The notes below the pieces were generated by a model, which made no database searches, was not told the origin of the DNA, and saw nothing but the letters and a program-made list of their open reading frames with translations. Of a stretch of DNA of 7,643 bases, positions 1-7,027 are shown piece after piece. Within the stretch, counting starts at the first letter, position 1; every line of letters starts with the position of its first letter. The translations under genes and the position numbers were made by a program. The DNA is taken from the NCBI GenBank assembly GCA_026706505.1, contig JAPOYQ010000506.1:1-7643 (forward strand), given 5' to 3'. Origin of the DNA: Gemmatimonadota bacterium. GTDB lineage: Bacteria; Latescibacterota; UBA2968; UBA8231.

Positions 1-1
1 G

Positions 2-301
2 GGCATTGGTGGGGGGGTGATGGCCCTGCTGATGTGGGCACGGCACCAGTTCGTCTGGTGGCCGCTCAATCCCCTCGGTTATACCATCAGCGCCAACTGG
101 AAGACGGGACATATCTTTGGCAGCGCCTTTCTCGCTTGGTTCCTCAAACTGTTAATCCTGCGCTACGGCGGTCCCAAGCTGTACCGGAATTTGCGGCCGT
201 TTTTTCTCGGCCTAATTTTGGGCGAGATCGTGGCGGCGGGCGGATGGCTGGTACTGGATTATATAACCGGACACATGGGGAGCTTTCTCACGCAAGTCTA
301 A
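2..301 (+). CDS. C-terminal part of a DUF6785-like multi-pass membrane protein (5' end off window)
   Basis: The frame is open from the first bases of the window to a TAA at 299-301, so about 99 residues of the C-terminus are seen and the true start is upstream. A GTG/ATG pair at 17-22 exists but is unlikely to be the real start, because the frame stays open and glycine-rich before it. The visible part has a W-W-P-L-N-P-L-G-Y motif, then 'ISANWKTGHIFGSAFLAWF', a hydrophobic helix, the 'LRYGGPKLYRNLRPFFLGLI' type of segment, and a last membrane helix ending in 'GGWLVLDYITGH'. From memory this pattern matches the end of large DUF6784/DUF6785 membrane proteins found mostly in uncultured bacteria and planctomycete-like genomes. 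Their function is unknown. It converges on the next gene with 40 bases between stop codons. Confidence 0.72.
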   Translation, partial: GIGGGVMALLMWARHQFVWWPLNPLGYTISANWKTGHIFGSAFLAWFLKLLILRYGGPKLYRNLRPFFLGLILGEIVAAGGWLVLDYITGHMGSFLTQV

Positions 302-319
302 GAAAACCCTCCCTTCCAG

Positions 320-339
320 AATAGATGTAAAAATCTATT
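320..339. terminator. Small AT-rich hairpin between convergent genes, possible bidirectional terminator
   Basis: AATAGAT (320-326) and ATCTATT (333-339) form a perfect 7-base stem around a 6-base loop. It sits in the 40-base gap between the stop codons of two convergent genes, where a shared terminator would be expected. The stem is almost all A-T and no clear T-tract follows on either strand, so it would be a weak intrinsic terminator at best. Confidence 0.35.
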
Positions 340-341
340 AC

Positions 342-2609
342 TCAGTAAGGGATCCTTTGGACTTCCTCCGGATCGTAAAACAAATGCTCCAAGTCATTGT
401 GCTGATCGCTGAGCACGCGCCCCGGTCCGAGGCGGCTGCACAGTTCGGCATCGTTGCGGATCACGCGGGCAACCAGCGCAGAGGGAGTTGAGAGACCGAT
501 CCGCAAGAGATCGGTTCTAACCCTGTCGGATTGGTAGAAGCGTTCGGACAGTTGCTCAAAACGGATGGGAGAGCGGCTGCCCAGCAAGATCAAGTGTTGG
601 CCTGCCCCCTCGAACAACAGACTGTAGGGAAACACCGCGACGAAGGTTCTGGTCACCAATTCAATCGCGTCGTTGGGCAACTGCCCTATGGGAAGCCATT
701 GGCTCATAAATCCATCGGGACTCAGGTGCGCAAGAACCTGTTCGTAGTACTCCCGCGAATACAGGCGATACACTCCCCCGGCCATGGGCGGTGGTGGTTC
801 GCTGGTAATCAGGTCGTACGTCTCGTCGGTCAGCGCGAGGAAGTTGCGCCCGTCGTCGTTGATCATCCGCAGCCGTGGATCCAAATGTACGAAGGCGTGG
901 TGCGCGGCAAAGGCTGGTGCCGTCTTGAATACATTCTCGTTGAGATCGACGGCATCGATTCGCGTGATACTCTCGTGGGCGGCAATGGCCGAGGCGGTGT
1001 TGCCGACTCCGAAACAGATCAGCAGGGCCTTCTCTGGATGCGGATGGGCGAGCAAGGGAAAGTGCGCCATCAGACGCATATACTGCTGAGATCGCGGCGA
1101 TGTGCCCGACATAGACAGACGACCGAAGAAGAGCTTCATGTTGTTGTTCGGAAGTTCGAGGAAATACGTAGTATGGGCGGCATTGCTCCTCAGGCCTTGG
1201 GCCGCAACAGCGTTGGGCCACATCAGAGGCGTAAAAAAATCTCGATCGAATCTTCTTGGCGTAGCTATACAGGCGCTGGCGACAAGAACTACCAAGACAG
1301 CGATCTGCCACGCTTTTATGGGACGGAATTCCGAAATGCATGCTAGGGCGAGCGCGGCGAGCACCATGAAGGCCAGAAAGAGCTTCAACGAGTAGAAGAT
1401 GTTCAGACGGGGTGCCACCAGCGTGAAGGCAATCAAGCCGAGACAGAATCCCACCGTATTCAGACCATAGGCCAGCCCCAGGTGTTTCCCTATGCCCTGC
1501 AGTCGATTGCAGACGTAGGGCAGGAGCAGGGAGATCAATAAGTAAGAAGGCAGTACATAGATACCTACATAAACGAAGAGCTGGGAGAGACTCACAGGGA
1601 AGTGATGTACGCCGCGCGCATCCGGCGAGTTGCCCACCAAGTAGGTCAGCTCGTCGCTAAATCGCCAGAGCGCGAAATAATAGAGTGCGGCCAGACCGTA
1701 CGCGCCCTTGATATGAGCAAACCCGATGCGCTCGATGTGCCGCACGATAATGCTGGCTAGAAAAATGCCCAACACTGCCCAGAAGGAGATAAACGACATG
1801 GTTGCCCCGGGGCTCAGCACGACAATGAAGTCGATCCGCTTGAACATATCGCCTTCGAGTGCTCCGGCGAGTAAGCCGCTCAGTGCAGCACAAGCAATGA
1901 GGGCACTTCCCGGCCTAGGTGGTACTCCAGCGCTTGGAAATGTTGCGCTGGCAGTGTCCGCCGCTTCGTCGCCGGCGGGTGCACCACCGCTGGCGACGAA
2001 GTATAATCCTAGCAGTATGTTCAAGCAGGCCATCAACCAAAAGGTTGGCTCGTGCCCGATCTCCGGTATCAGGATGAACTGGCAAGCGAGTCCGCCGCTA
2101 CACGCGCCAATAGTGTTCCACGCGTACAGAACGGAGGGGAGACGCCCGTTCCTCGGTATTGAGCGGAAAATATCGCACAGCAAGGGGAAGGTCACTCCCA
2201 TGAACAGACAAGGGAGGAAGAGGCTGATCGCGGCGATAGCTCCCTGGGCAATCTGGTAGCGAATCGTCTGGACCCAGACTCCATCGTCTAGATGATACGG
2301 GAAAGACCCCCAGAGATCCGCCGGTAGGTATTCGGCCGCTACGGTCACAAGGGCCGATACCCCAACCAAAAGTTCTATCAGCCCGTACAAACGCAGCTTG
2401 TCCCCGATGCCGGTCCGGCCTGCCAGCAGCCGAGTGATTCGCCGGCTCAAGAGCGCGCCGCAGCCCAAGCCCCCGATGAAGTTGCACACCACTAGGGCGA
2501 AGGTGAGGTTGGTCGAGCCAAACCAATCGACAAAAATGCGGAACCACGCTACTTGGTAGCCGAGGCTGATAAAGCCCGAAAGGGCATACAAGGGAAAGAC
2601 GCGTCGCAA
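342..2609 (-). CDS. Membrane protein with C-terminal spermidine-synthase-like (class I methyltransferase fold) domain
   Basis: A 755-residue protein. Residues 1 to about 450 are very hydrophobic, with roughly twelve membrane segments; the beginning 'LYALSGFISLGYQVAWFRIF' matches the first helix of the 'fused spermidine synthase' membrane domains. Residues about 460-755 form a soluble domain with a Rossmann-like order: a glycine loop (ICFGVGNTAS, 531-540), an acidic strand end (IDAVDLNE, 551-558), INDDGRNFL (583-591), and YDLITSEPPPPMAGG followed by YRLYSREYYEQVLAHLSPDG (614-633). The usual GGGxG loop and the catalytic Asp of true aminopropyltransferases (in the D-S-x-D-P region) are replaced by FGVGN and S603-E604-P. 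Spermidine synthesis is therefore doubtful and the real substrate unknown. The start is TTG at 2607-2609: a TAA lies three codons upstream and no ATG or GTG precedes the first conserved helix. A weak AAGG lies 11 bases before the TTG. It could be the last gene of the minus-strand run. Confidence 0.85.
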   Translation of the reverse strand: MRRVFPLYALSGFISLGYQVAWFRIFVDWFGSTNLTFALVVCNFIGGLGCGALLSRRITRLLAGRTGIGDKLRLYGLIELLVGVSALVTVAAEYLPADLWGSFPYHLDDGVWVQTIRYQIAQGAIAAISLFLPCLFMGVTFPLLCDIFRSIPRNGRLPSVLYAWNTIGACSGGLACQFILIPEIGHEPTFWLMACLNILLGLYFVASGGAPAGDEAADTASATFPSAGVPPRPGSALIACAALSGLLAGALEGDMFKRIDFIVVLSPGATMSFISFWAVLGIFLASIIVRHIERIGFAHIKGAYGLAALYYFALWRFSDELTYLVGNSPDARGVHHFPVSLSQLFVYVGIYVLPSYLLISLLLPYVCNRLQGIGKHLGLAYGLNTVGFCLGLIAFTLVAPRLNIFYSLKLFLAFMVLAALALACISEFRPIKAWQIAVLVVLVASACIATPRRFDRDFFTPLMWPNAVAAQGLRSNAAHTTYFLELPNNNMKLFFGRLSMSGTSPRSQQYMRLMAHFPLLAHPHPEKALLICFGVGNTASAIAAHESITRIDAVDLNENVFKTAPAFAAHHAFVHLDPRLRMINDDGRNFLALTDETYDLITSEPPPPMAGGVYRLYSREYYEQVLAHLSPDGFMSQWLPIGQLPNDAIELVTRTFVAVFPYSLLFEGAGQHLILLGSRSPIRFEQLSERFYQSDRVRTDLLRIGLSTPSALVARVIRNDAELCSRLGPGRVLSDQHNDLEHLFYDPEEVQRIPY

Positions 2610-2654
2610 AGAGAGTTAGACCTTGTATTCTATAGCCTCTAACAAAACGTCTTC

Positions 2655-2672
2655 CCAGCGCATAAGCGCTAG
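2655..2672 (-). terminator. Possible weak intrinsic terminator between two co-directional genes
   Basis: On the minus strand AGCGC-TTAT-GCGCT forms a 5-base stem with a 4-base loop. A T-G wobble and a C-G pair extend it to 7. GTTTTGTT follows about ten bases later. It lies just after the TAA at 2685-2687 and before the TTG start at 2609. The T-rich run is too distant for a textbook terminator, so attenuation or a chance hairpin are alternatives. The rest of this 75-base gap shows a TATAGAAT string about 30 bases before the TTG but no convincing -35 partner. Confidence 0.3.
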
Positions 2673-2684
2673 CTCCGAGTCCTA

Positions 2685-3962
2685 TTAACCGCGCAGGTAC
2701 TCGTCTGGCTTAGCCGCATTGGGCGGCCAGTACCCGTCCCGCGATTGACGCCATTGTACGCCGCACAGTCCGCTGATCACGCCCCACTCGGATGGACTGG
2801 GATCCGGGTCTGGATGGAAGAGAAAGCGCTGGGCACCGGCGGCTTGAGAGGCTTTGAGAATGCCAGCCAAGTCGCGGGCCGGCATGGCGTCGCCAGCGTG
2901 TGGGGAGCGGCCAGTGGACACCCAGAAGATGGTTTTGTCGACGTCCTTGATCGCCTCTAGGGCGCGCCGCGTTTCGCTGTACACGACTTCGGTAAAGAAC
3001 TCGTCGGGAAAACCCATTTCCATGTCCAGCAGCGACTCGACATTGGGCAAACGCAGGCCGAACAGCGATTCGACCAGCAGGAAGCAATCGGCCTCGGTCA
3101 GAGAGGGATTCCACTCTGCGAACTTTTGCACCCAGCGGGCAATGGTCCCGTACATGCCGTCGAAGCCGCGATGCCAGTAGTAGTGCTTGGGAAAGATGTA
3201 GTCGAAGTACGGCGGCATCTGCTGGTAATCTTGGCCGGTCAGCGAGGAGAAAGTGGTAATGCGCGGAATGCCGCCCAGTTCGACGTAGCGGTTCACTCCA
3301 TCCAAGTCGGCGCGAGCCCTTTCCCAAGAACGCCGCGACCTTTCCCCCCGCGCCCGCAGCCAGTACAGGGCGTCTTCGTTGATATCAAAGAGATTCAGAC
3401 CGGCCAAAGTCCCGCCCGGTGCCCAATAGCGCACGAGGTCGGGAGTGAGGTTGTGGAAACGCTGGCGCATATGGGCAATGCCGCGCTCCAACCGGTCGAT
3501 CTCAAAGCCCAAGTTGGCGAACTCGACGCGCTCGCCATCGCGCAATTCAAAGAGTTCGCCGCCGTGGTGCCAAGTCAGTTCGTAGTGGTTCTCACCGGGT
3601 CCGTCAATGATCACTCCGTTGACTTGGGGATAGCGGTTTATCAAGCTCTGCACGTGGGCCGTGGTGCCGCTGTCGAATACCATGATATGCCAACCGCGTC
3701 CAGCGGCGTCATCCAGCATCGCGCTTAGCTCCCGCTCCTTTTCCAGATCGCGGGGCTGCTCCTCGGGCGCTTCTAGCCCTAGGTCGGCGTAGGCTTGGGG
3801 ATCTTGGGGAAAGGCGGGAATTCGGCCGCCATCGTCCTCCGTAAAAAACATGCGCCCTACCACAATGCCGCGCACGCCGCCCTCTTCCCAGGCGTCAAAG
3901 ATGTGCTTGTAGTTGGCCATGTAGCGTTCGAGCGGATTGAAAACGAAAATCCAGCATTGCAT
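2685..3962 (-). CDS. Probable TIM-barrel protein of unknown function, glycoside-hydrolase-like
   Basis: A 425-residue protein with no signal peptide, so probably cytoplasmic. I do not recognise a named family. Strand-like hydrophobic runs ending in polar or acidic residues recur through the chain, as in a (beta/alpha)8 barrel: WIFVFNP (4-10), WHIMVFDSGT (91-100), GVIIDGPGENHYEL (116-129), RITTFSSLTGQDY (234-246), DYIFPKHYYWHRGFDGMYG (254-272), FLLVESLFGLRLP (294-306), IFWVSTGRS (345-353) and RFLFHPDPDP (379-388). The acidic groups D120/E124, E298 and the H-Y-Y-W-H patch (260-264) would be candidate active-site residues if it is a hydrolase. That is inference from the pattern only. The start is ATG at 3960-3962, with AGGAG (3971-3975) eight bases upstream. 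It follows the oxygenase gene by 40 bases and is probably co-transcribed with it. The fold and 'hydrolase' guess are less sure than the gene itself. Confidence 0.85.
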   Translation of the reverse strand: MQCWIFVFNPLERYMANYKHIFDAWEEGGVRGIVVGRMFFTEDDGGRIPAFPQDPQAYADLGLEAPEEQPRDLEKERELSAMLDDAAGRGWHIMVFDSGTTAHVQSLINRYPQVNGVIIDGPGENHYELTWHHGGELFELRDGERVEFANLGFEIDRLERGIAHMRQRFHNLTPDLVRYWAPGGTLAGLNLFDINEDALYWLRARGERSRRSWERARADLDGVNRYVELGGIPRITTFSSLTGQDYQQMPPYFDYIFPKHYYWHRGFDGMYGTIARWVQKFAEWNPSLTEADCFLLVESLFGLRLPNVESLLDMEMGFPDEFFTEVVYSETRRALEAIKDVDKTIFWVSTGRSPHAGDAMPARDLAGILKASQAAGAQRFLFHPDPDPSPSEWGVISGLCGVQWRQSRDGYWPPNAAKPDEYLRG

Positions 3963-4002
3963 CGTCTCATCTCCTAGGTTTATGGCTTTTCAACTCGACC
4001 TC

Positions 4003-4815
4003 TTATCCCGGCTTGTAAAGCCGCGATCCCTTGTCTTCTCTCCGGTACTGCGGCGGCGTAATCACCGCCTGCTGCTCCTCTGTCAACTCGGCGTAGAAGT
4101 CCGGCGGCGTATAAGTCCCCATCAGCGATTCGGCCTGGACGCCGTGGTTGTAGCGCAAAATCACCGAGCGCCGCTGGTGCTTGGCCGTCCACGGCACGGC
4201 CCCGTGCATCAGCGTCTCGACGAAAAGGATCGCGTCGCCCGCTTGGGCCGGGATCTGTGCGATGCGATCCTGGTGCGCCTCGTATAGCCGAATCTCGTCC
4301 GGGCAGGGATAGTTGGCCTTATGGCTGCCGGGCAAGCAGGCGAACCCTCCATCCTCCGGCCCCACATCCGCCAACTGTACGGCGATATTGGTCATCCCGC
4401 AAAACATCCGGCCATTGCGATAGAGAAACCCCCGCGAGCGGTCGAGCGGCTCGCCGCCCTCGTGGAACCAAAAGCCTTCGGCCCCCTCGTCCATGGTGAT
4501 GATCCCCAATCCCTCTAGACGAAAACCCGGTCCCAGCAATTCTTCCAGATAAGGCTTGAACCGCGCATGGGCGATCATCGCCCGGAACGGATCGCAATGC
4601 GGTTTGTCCCACGTCAGCATTCCGCCCAAATCGCCGCGACCCTGCGTGCCCTTGAGCGTCTCCGACTCGTGGGCCAAGTCATTGGGGCGGATGCCGATTT
4701 GATCGGCGTAGTGGTCAATCGCCGCATTGGCCGCCGCCACTTCCTCCGGCGAAAGCGCACCCTCGATCACTAGATAGCCGTGTACTTCAAAGAGGTACTT
4801 TTCCGTTGCGTCCAT
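4003..4815 (-). CDS. Phytanoyl-CoA dioxygenase (PhyH) family protein, probable Fe(II)/2-oxoglutarate oxygenase
   Basis: A 270-residue protein, a normal length for the bacterial PhyH family, which hydroxylates small molecules using Fe(II), O2 and 2-oxoglutarate. The N-terminus has the usual 'F..HGYLVIEGALSPEEV' opening. The core shows FWFHEGGEP (H118), NGRMFCGM, then 'LADVGPEDGGFACLPGSHKA', a family hallmark (GSHK about 163-166), and the distal histidine in LMHGAVPW (H204). R215/R216 lie 11-12 residues later, where the 2-oxoglutarate carboxylate-binding Arg is expected. The usual H-x-D iron motif reads H118-E-G here, so the Asp ligand is missing, as I recall for a large 'HGGG-like' subgroup. 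It may use water or E119, or have altered chemistry. The start is taken as ATG (4813-4815), not the GTG two codons earlier, because GAGG at 4823-4826 is seven bases from the ATG. It lies 20 bases after the M19 gene. Confidence 0.9.
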   Translation of the reverse strand: MDATEKYLFEVHGYLVIEGALSPEEVAAANAAIDHYADQIGIRPNDLAHESETLKGTQGRGDLGGMLTWDKPHCDPFRAMIAHARFKPYLEELLGPGFRLEGLGIITMDEGAEGFWFHEGGEPLDRSRGFLYRNGRMFCGMTNIAVQLADVGPEDGGFACLPGSHKANYPCPDEIRLYEAHQDRIAQIPAQAGDAILFVETLMHGAVPWTAKHQRRSVILRYNHGVQAESLMGTYTPPDFYAELTEEQQAVITPPQYRREDKGSRLYKPG

Positions 4816-4822
4816 CGTCACA

Positions 4823-4826
4823 CCTC
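4823..4826 (-). promoter_or_regulatory. Ribosome binding site that decides the PhyH gene start
   Basis: The minus strand reads GAGG, then seven bases, then ATG (4815-4813). The in-frame GTG at 4821-4819 almost touches the same GAGG and would be too close for initiation. The ATG therefore removes two residues from the longest possible reading. Confidence 0.6.
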
Positions 4827-4835
4827 AGTCTCCAG

Positions 4836-5891
4836 TTAAGCGGGCAGCACCTCGCGCAAGACCCGCAGGTAATTCCCGCCGCATATCTTGCTCGTCTCCT
4901 CCTCGGTGAATCCCACATCCAGCAAGCCCTCTACCACCCAGGGCAACACCGCACTGTTGAAGTGGGTGCCGATCCCCACGCCTTCTACACCCATCACATC
5001 AACGGCGTAGCGAACCTGCGCCAAGGTCTGCTCCAACTGTTCTGGCGCGACCACCTGATAGGGTGCGTCCCCCGGCGGCCGGGTGATCGGCGGCGGGATC
5101 CCCAACACGCCGCCGCGCTCGGCCAACGCCCGCATAACCTCGTCGGGTGCCGCCCTAGGCTCATTGACCAATGCTCGCGGATGCGAGTGCGAGTCAACCA
5201 CCGGCTTTGCCGATACTTCGATGATATCGAGGGCGCAGGGGTCATTGCTATGGGCTAGGTCGATAAGGATCCCAGCCGCGTTCATCTCCGCAATCATCCG
5301 CACCCCCAACTCGGTCATCCGCCCACCCGAACGGGTCTCATTAGAGGCATCCCAACCCAACTCGCGGGTCGCTTGACCCAAGGTAATCATCCGCAGCCCG
5401 AGGCGAGCAAACATCCGCAGGATGCCGGGGCCGTCGCCGAACCAATCGCTGCGATTGGCCCCCATCAATACCGCGACCTTGCCCTCCGCCCGCGCAGCAT
5501 CCAAGTCCCGGGCCGTCCGCACCAGCAGCACCTGCTCGGGATAGGATTCGACGTTTAGCAAAAAACGGTCGAGCACCCCCAGCACCAGTTGGGTCGAATT
5601 CTTGATCGCCAGACTCAGGAACATATCCTCGCTGCCGCGGCCCGGACGCCATTCCGACTCCTGGCGCCACAGCGGTTTGTAGTTCTCGTCGTAGTAGGCC
5701 GCTCCCCCCTTGCACATCACCACCTCCACCCCCCATTCGGCAAACTTGGGAAAGTCACCGCGACAAGTACTCGCGTCTTTTTTACCCAGGTCAATATCGT
5801 CGATTACAAAACGGGGGTGAGTCAGGTTTAACCCCAGCATATCGCATACTATATGCGGCCAAATGCGGCCAGAGGGCAACTTCATAGTCAT
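4836..5891 (-). CDS. Divergent peptidase M19 (membrane/renal dipeptidase) homologue with altered metal site
   Basis: A 351-residue protein with the amidohydrolase-type barrel layout of M19 dipeptidases. Typical M19 stretches are present: 'FARLGLRMITLGQATRELG' (160-178), ILIDLAHSND (208-217), VVDSHSHPRAL (231-241), GVEGVGIGTHFNS (301-313), and near the end KICGGNYLRVLREVL (335-349). Two metal histidines appear kept (H214 and H235). The N-terminal H-x-D reads as CDMLGLN (16-22), the bridging Glu of the 'EGA' motif is a methionine (M143 in VLMGAN), and the GSDFDG aspartate is a histidine (H310 in THFNS). Classic dinuclear-zinc dipeptidase activity is therefore doubtful; a different metal site, a different substrate or a non-enzymatic role are open. 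The start is ATG at 5889-5891, one base after the aldolase stop, with GGTG as a weak ribosome site. A GTG at 5900, overlapping the aldolase stop, is the alternative. Expression is likely translationally coupled to the aldolase. Confidence 0.85.
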   Translation of the reverse strand: MTMKLPSGRIWPHIVCDMLGLNLTHPRFVIDDIDLGKKDASTCRGDFPKFAEWGVEVVMCKGGAAYYDENYKPLWRQESEWRPGRGSEDMFLSLAIKNSTQLVLGVLDRFLLNVESYPEQVLLVRTARDLDAARAEGKVAVLMGANRSDWFGDGPGILRMFARLGLRMITLGQATRELGWDASNETRSGGRMTELGVRMIAEMNAAGILIDLAHSNDPCALDIIEVSAKPVVDSHSHPRALVNEPRAAPDEVMRALAERGGVLGIPPPITRPPGDAPYQVVAPEQLEQTLAQVRYAVDVMGVEGVGIGTHFNSAVLPWVVEGLLDVGFTEEETSKICGGNYLRVLREVLPA

Positions 5892-5892
5892 C

Positions 5893-6669
5893 TTATTCAC
5901 CGAGCGCTTGGTCGAAATCTCGGCGGCAATCGGCTAAAACCTGCGCTAGGGCAAAATCGCCGCCATACGCCAGCATCTGCGCCCCTTGTGCGCGGTATTT
6001 GGCCAGCAACTCGGGCGTGCCGGCGGGTATCCCCCAGGCTTTGCCGTGTTTTTTTGCCGCCGCCGCGACTTTGGCGACGGCCTGATCGAGATCGACATCC
6101 CCCCCGGCCAAACCGAGCCGCAACCCCAAATCCGCCGGGCCGACGAAGAGCGCGTCCACCCCTTCGACCGCGGCGATCTCCTCGACATTGGCCAGCGCTT
6201 GCGGGGTTTCGATCTGCAAGACGACGAAGGTTTCGCGATTGGCGTCGTCGATATAGGTACTGCCCTCATGCCACACGTCGAGACCGAAATCGCCGTCCAA
6301 ACCCGCCCCGTCCAAACCGCGATTGCCCAAGGGTGGGTACTTCACCGCCGCAACGATTTGGCGCGCCAGTGCCGCATCGGAAACCAGCGGCATCATCAGA
6401 CCAGTCGCCCCGTCCTCGAGATAGCGATAGAGGCGGGTGCGCTCGAGCGTCGGGGCCCGCAACATCCAATCGATATCGCAAGCGCGACACAAGGCCAACA
6501 GGCCCTGGACCTCGCGCTGGTCCATCGCCCGGTGTTCCAAGTCGAGCCAGATGCCGTCATAGCCGTTGTGGGCGGCATAGCGCACGAAGAACGGCAGATA
6601 ATGCCCCAGGCCACAAATGCGAGCGCACCGCCCCGTGCGCACTTTGTCCAAGACTTTGCTTTTTCTCAT
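5893..6669 (-). CDS. HpcH/HpaI family aldolase (class II, 2-keto-acid aldolase)
   Basis: A 258-residue cytoplasmic protein of typical family length. HpcH/HpaI enzymes are divalent-metal aldolases that reversibly cleave 4-hydroxy-2-keto acids to pyruvate (or a related keto acid) and an aldehyde. Expected motifs appear in order: WLDLEHRAMD with E45-H46 (catalytic His), MLRAP with R71, GATGLMMPLVSD (88-98), the KYPPLGNRG signature (110-118), VLQIETPQAL with Q152 and the metal ligand E154, and DALFVGPADLGLRLG with D180. All look intact, so activity is likely; the exact substrate cannot be read from the sequence. The ATG at 6667-6669 has GAGGGG at 6673-6678 just upstream. It is the first gene of the minus-strand run, and its stop lies one base from the start of the M19 gene. 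Citrate-lyase-beta-like or 2-dehydro-3-deoxyglucarate aldolase-like specificity are the main alternatives within the family. Confidence 0.93.
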   Translation of the reverse strand: MRKSKVLDKVRTGRCARICGLGHYLPFFVRYAAHNGYDGIWLDLEHRAMDQREVQGLLALCRACDIDWMLRAPTLERTRLYRYLEDGATGLMMPLVSDAALARQIVAAVKYPPLGNRGLDGAGLDGDFGLDVWHEGSTYIDDANRETFVVLQIETPQALANVEEIAAVEGVDALFVGPADLGLRLGLAGGDVDLDQAVAKVAAAAKKHGKAWGIPAGTPELLAKYRAQGAQMLAYGGDFALAQVLADCRRDFDQALGE

Positions 6670-6672
6670 ATA

Positions 6673-6678
6673 CCCCTC
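6673..6678 (-). promoter_or_regulatory. Ribosome binding site of the aldolase gene
   Basis: GAGGGG on the minus strand ends three bases before the ATG; counted from its GAGG core the spacing is five. It is the strongest Shine-Dalgarno match in the run and fits a first gene with independent translation. Confidence 0.6.
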
Positions 6679-6704
6679 TTTGCTGGAGGATTGCGTTGGG
6701 CCAA

Positions 6705-6714
6705 TAGTATACTA
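6705..6714 (-). promoter_or_regulatory. Possible -10 box inside a 10-base palindrome upstream of the aldolase operon
   Basis: TAGTATACTA (6705-6714) is a perfect palindrome in an AT-rich patch within otherwise GC-rich DNA. Read on the minus strand it contains TATACT, five of six matches to a sigma-70 -10 box, about 40 bases before the aldolase ATG. At 17 bases upstream the -35 position reads only TGGAGC (three of six). This is the best promoter candidate for the five-gene run, but it is weak. The palindrome could also be a small operator. Confidence 0.3.
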
Positions 6715-6969
6715 CTACAAATACGCCCGCTCCACCTTTGCAAACGCCAAGGTGTTGGTCTTACCCGGCTTTTTGCAATCCCCTGAGCCAGGACGCATGG
6801 CGTACGCCTCACCAGTACCGCAGAAGAGGAACAGAACAGACCGCTGACATTCCCGCTCCATCCCGTCCAAAGCTGTACCCGTTGATATACTTGACTGCCG
6901 CGCTGGCTGGTGGGTTGCGCCGGTGGTGTGGGTCTGCGCCCTCCGGCCACACGAGGGCTGATTGGGGAT

Positions 6970-6995
6970 CGGGCCGGTGGGGGGTGGACGGCCCG
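6970..6995. other. Strong GC hairpin with G-rich loop
   Basis: CGGGCCG (6970-6976) is the exact reverse complement of CGGCCCG (6989-6995), giving a 7-base all-GC stem around a 12-base, G-rich loop. No T-tract follows, so it is not a standard terminator. It could be part of a structured RNA on either strand. Confidence 0.4.
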
Positions 6996-7027
6996 CTAAG
7001 CTTGTGTCTTTGGTTGGGGGCGGCCGC

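Noticed and set aside
531..1346. Plus-strand open frame of 271 codons opposite the spermidine-synthase-like gene
   Set aside because: It has no recognisable domain or membrane pattern, and the minus strand here carries clear Rossmann-domain motifs.
3126..3728. Plus-strand open frame of 200 codons opposite the barrel protein
   Set aside because: Antisense to a better supported gene with a good ribosome site; its own translation shows no family resemblance.
5853..6707. Long plus-strand open frame of 284 codons opposite the aldolase
   Set aside because: The translation is extremely rich in Arg and Pro with no motif, and it is antisense to an aldolase with all family motifs. It is a by-product of GC-rich codon use.
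6747..6775. Possible plus-strand terminator (CCAA-GGTG-TTGG hairpin and a later CGGCTTTTT)
   Set aside because: The stem is only four bases and is separated from the T-tract by unrelated bases; there is no plus-strand gene for it to end.
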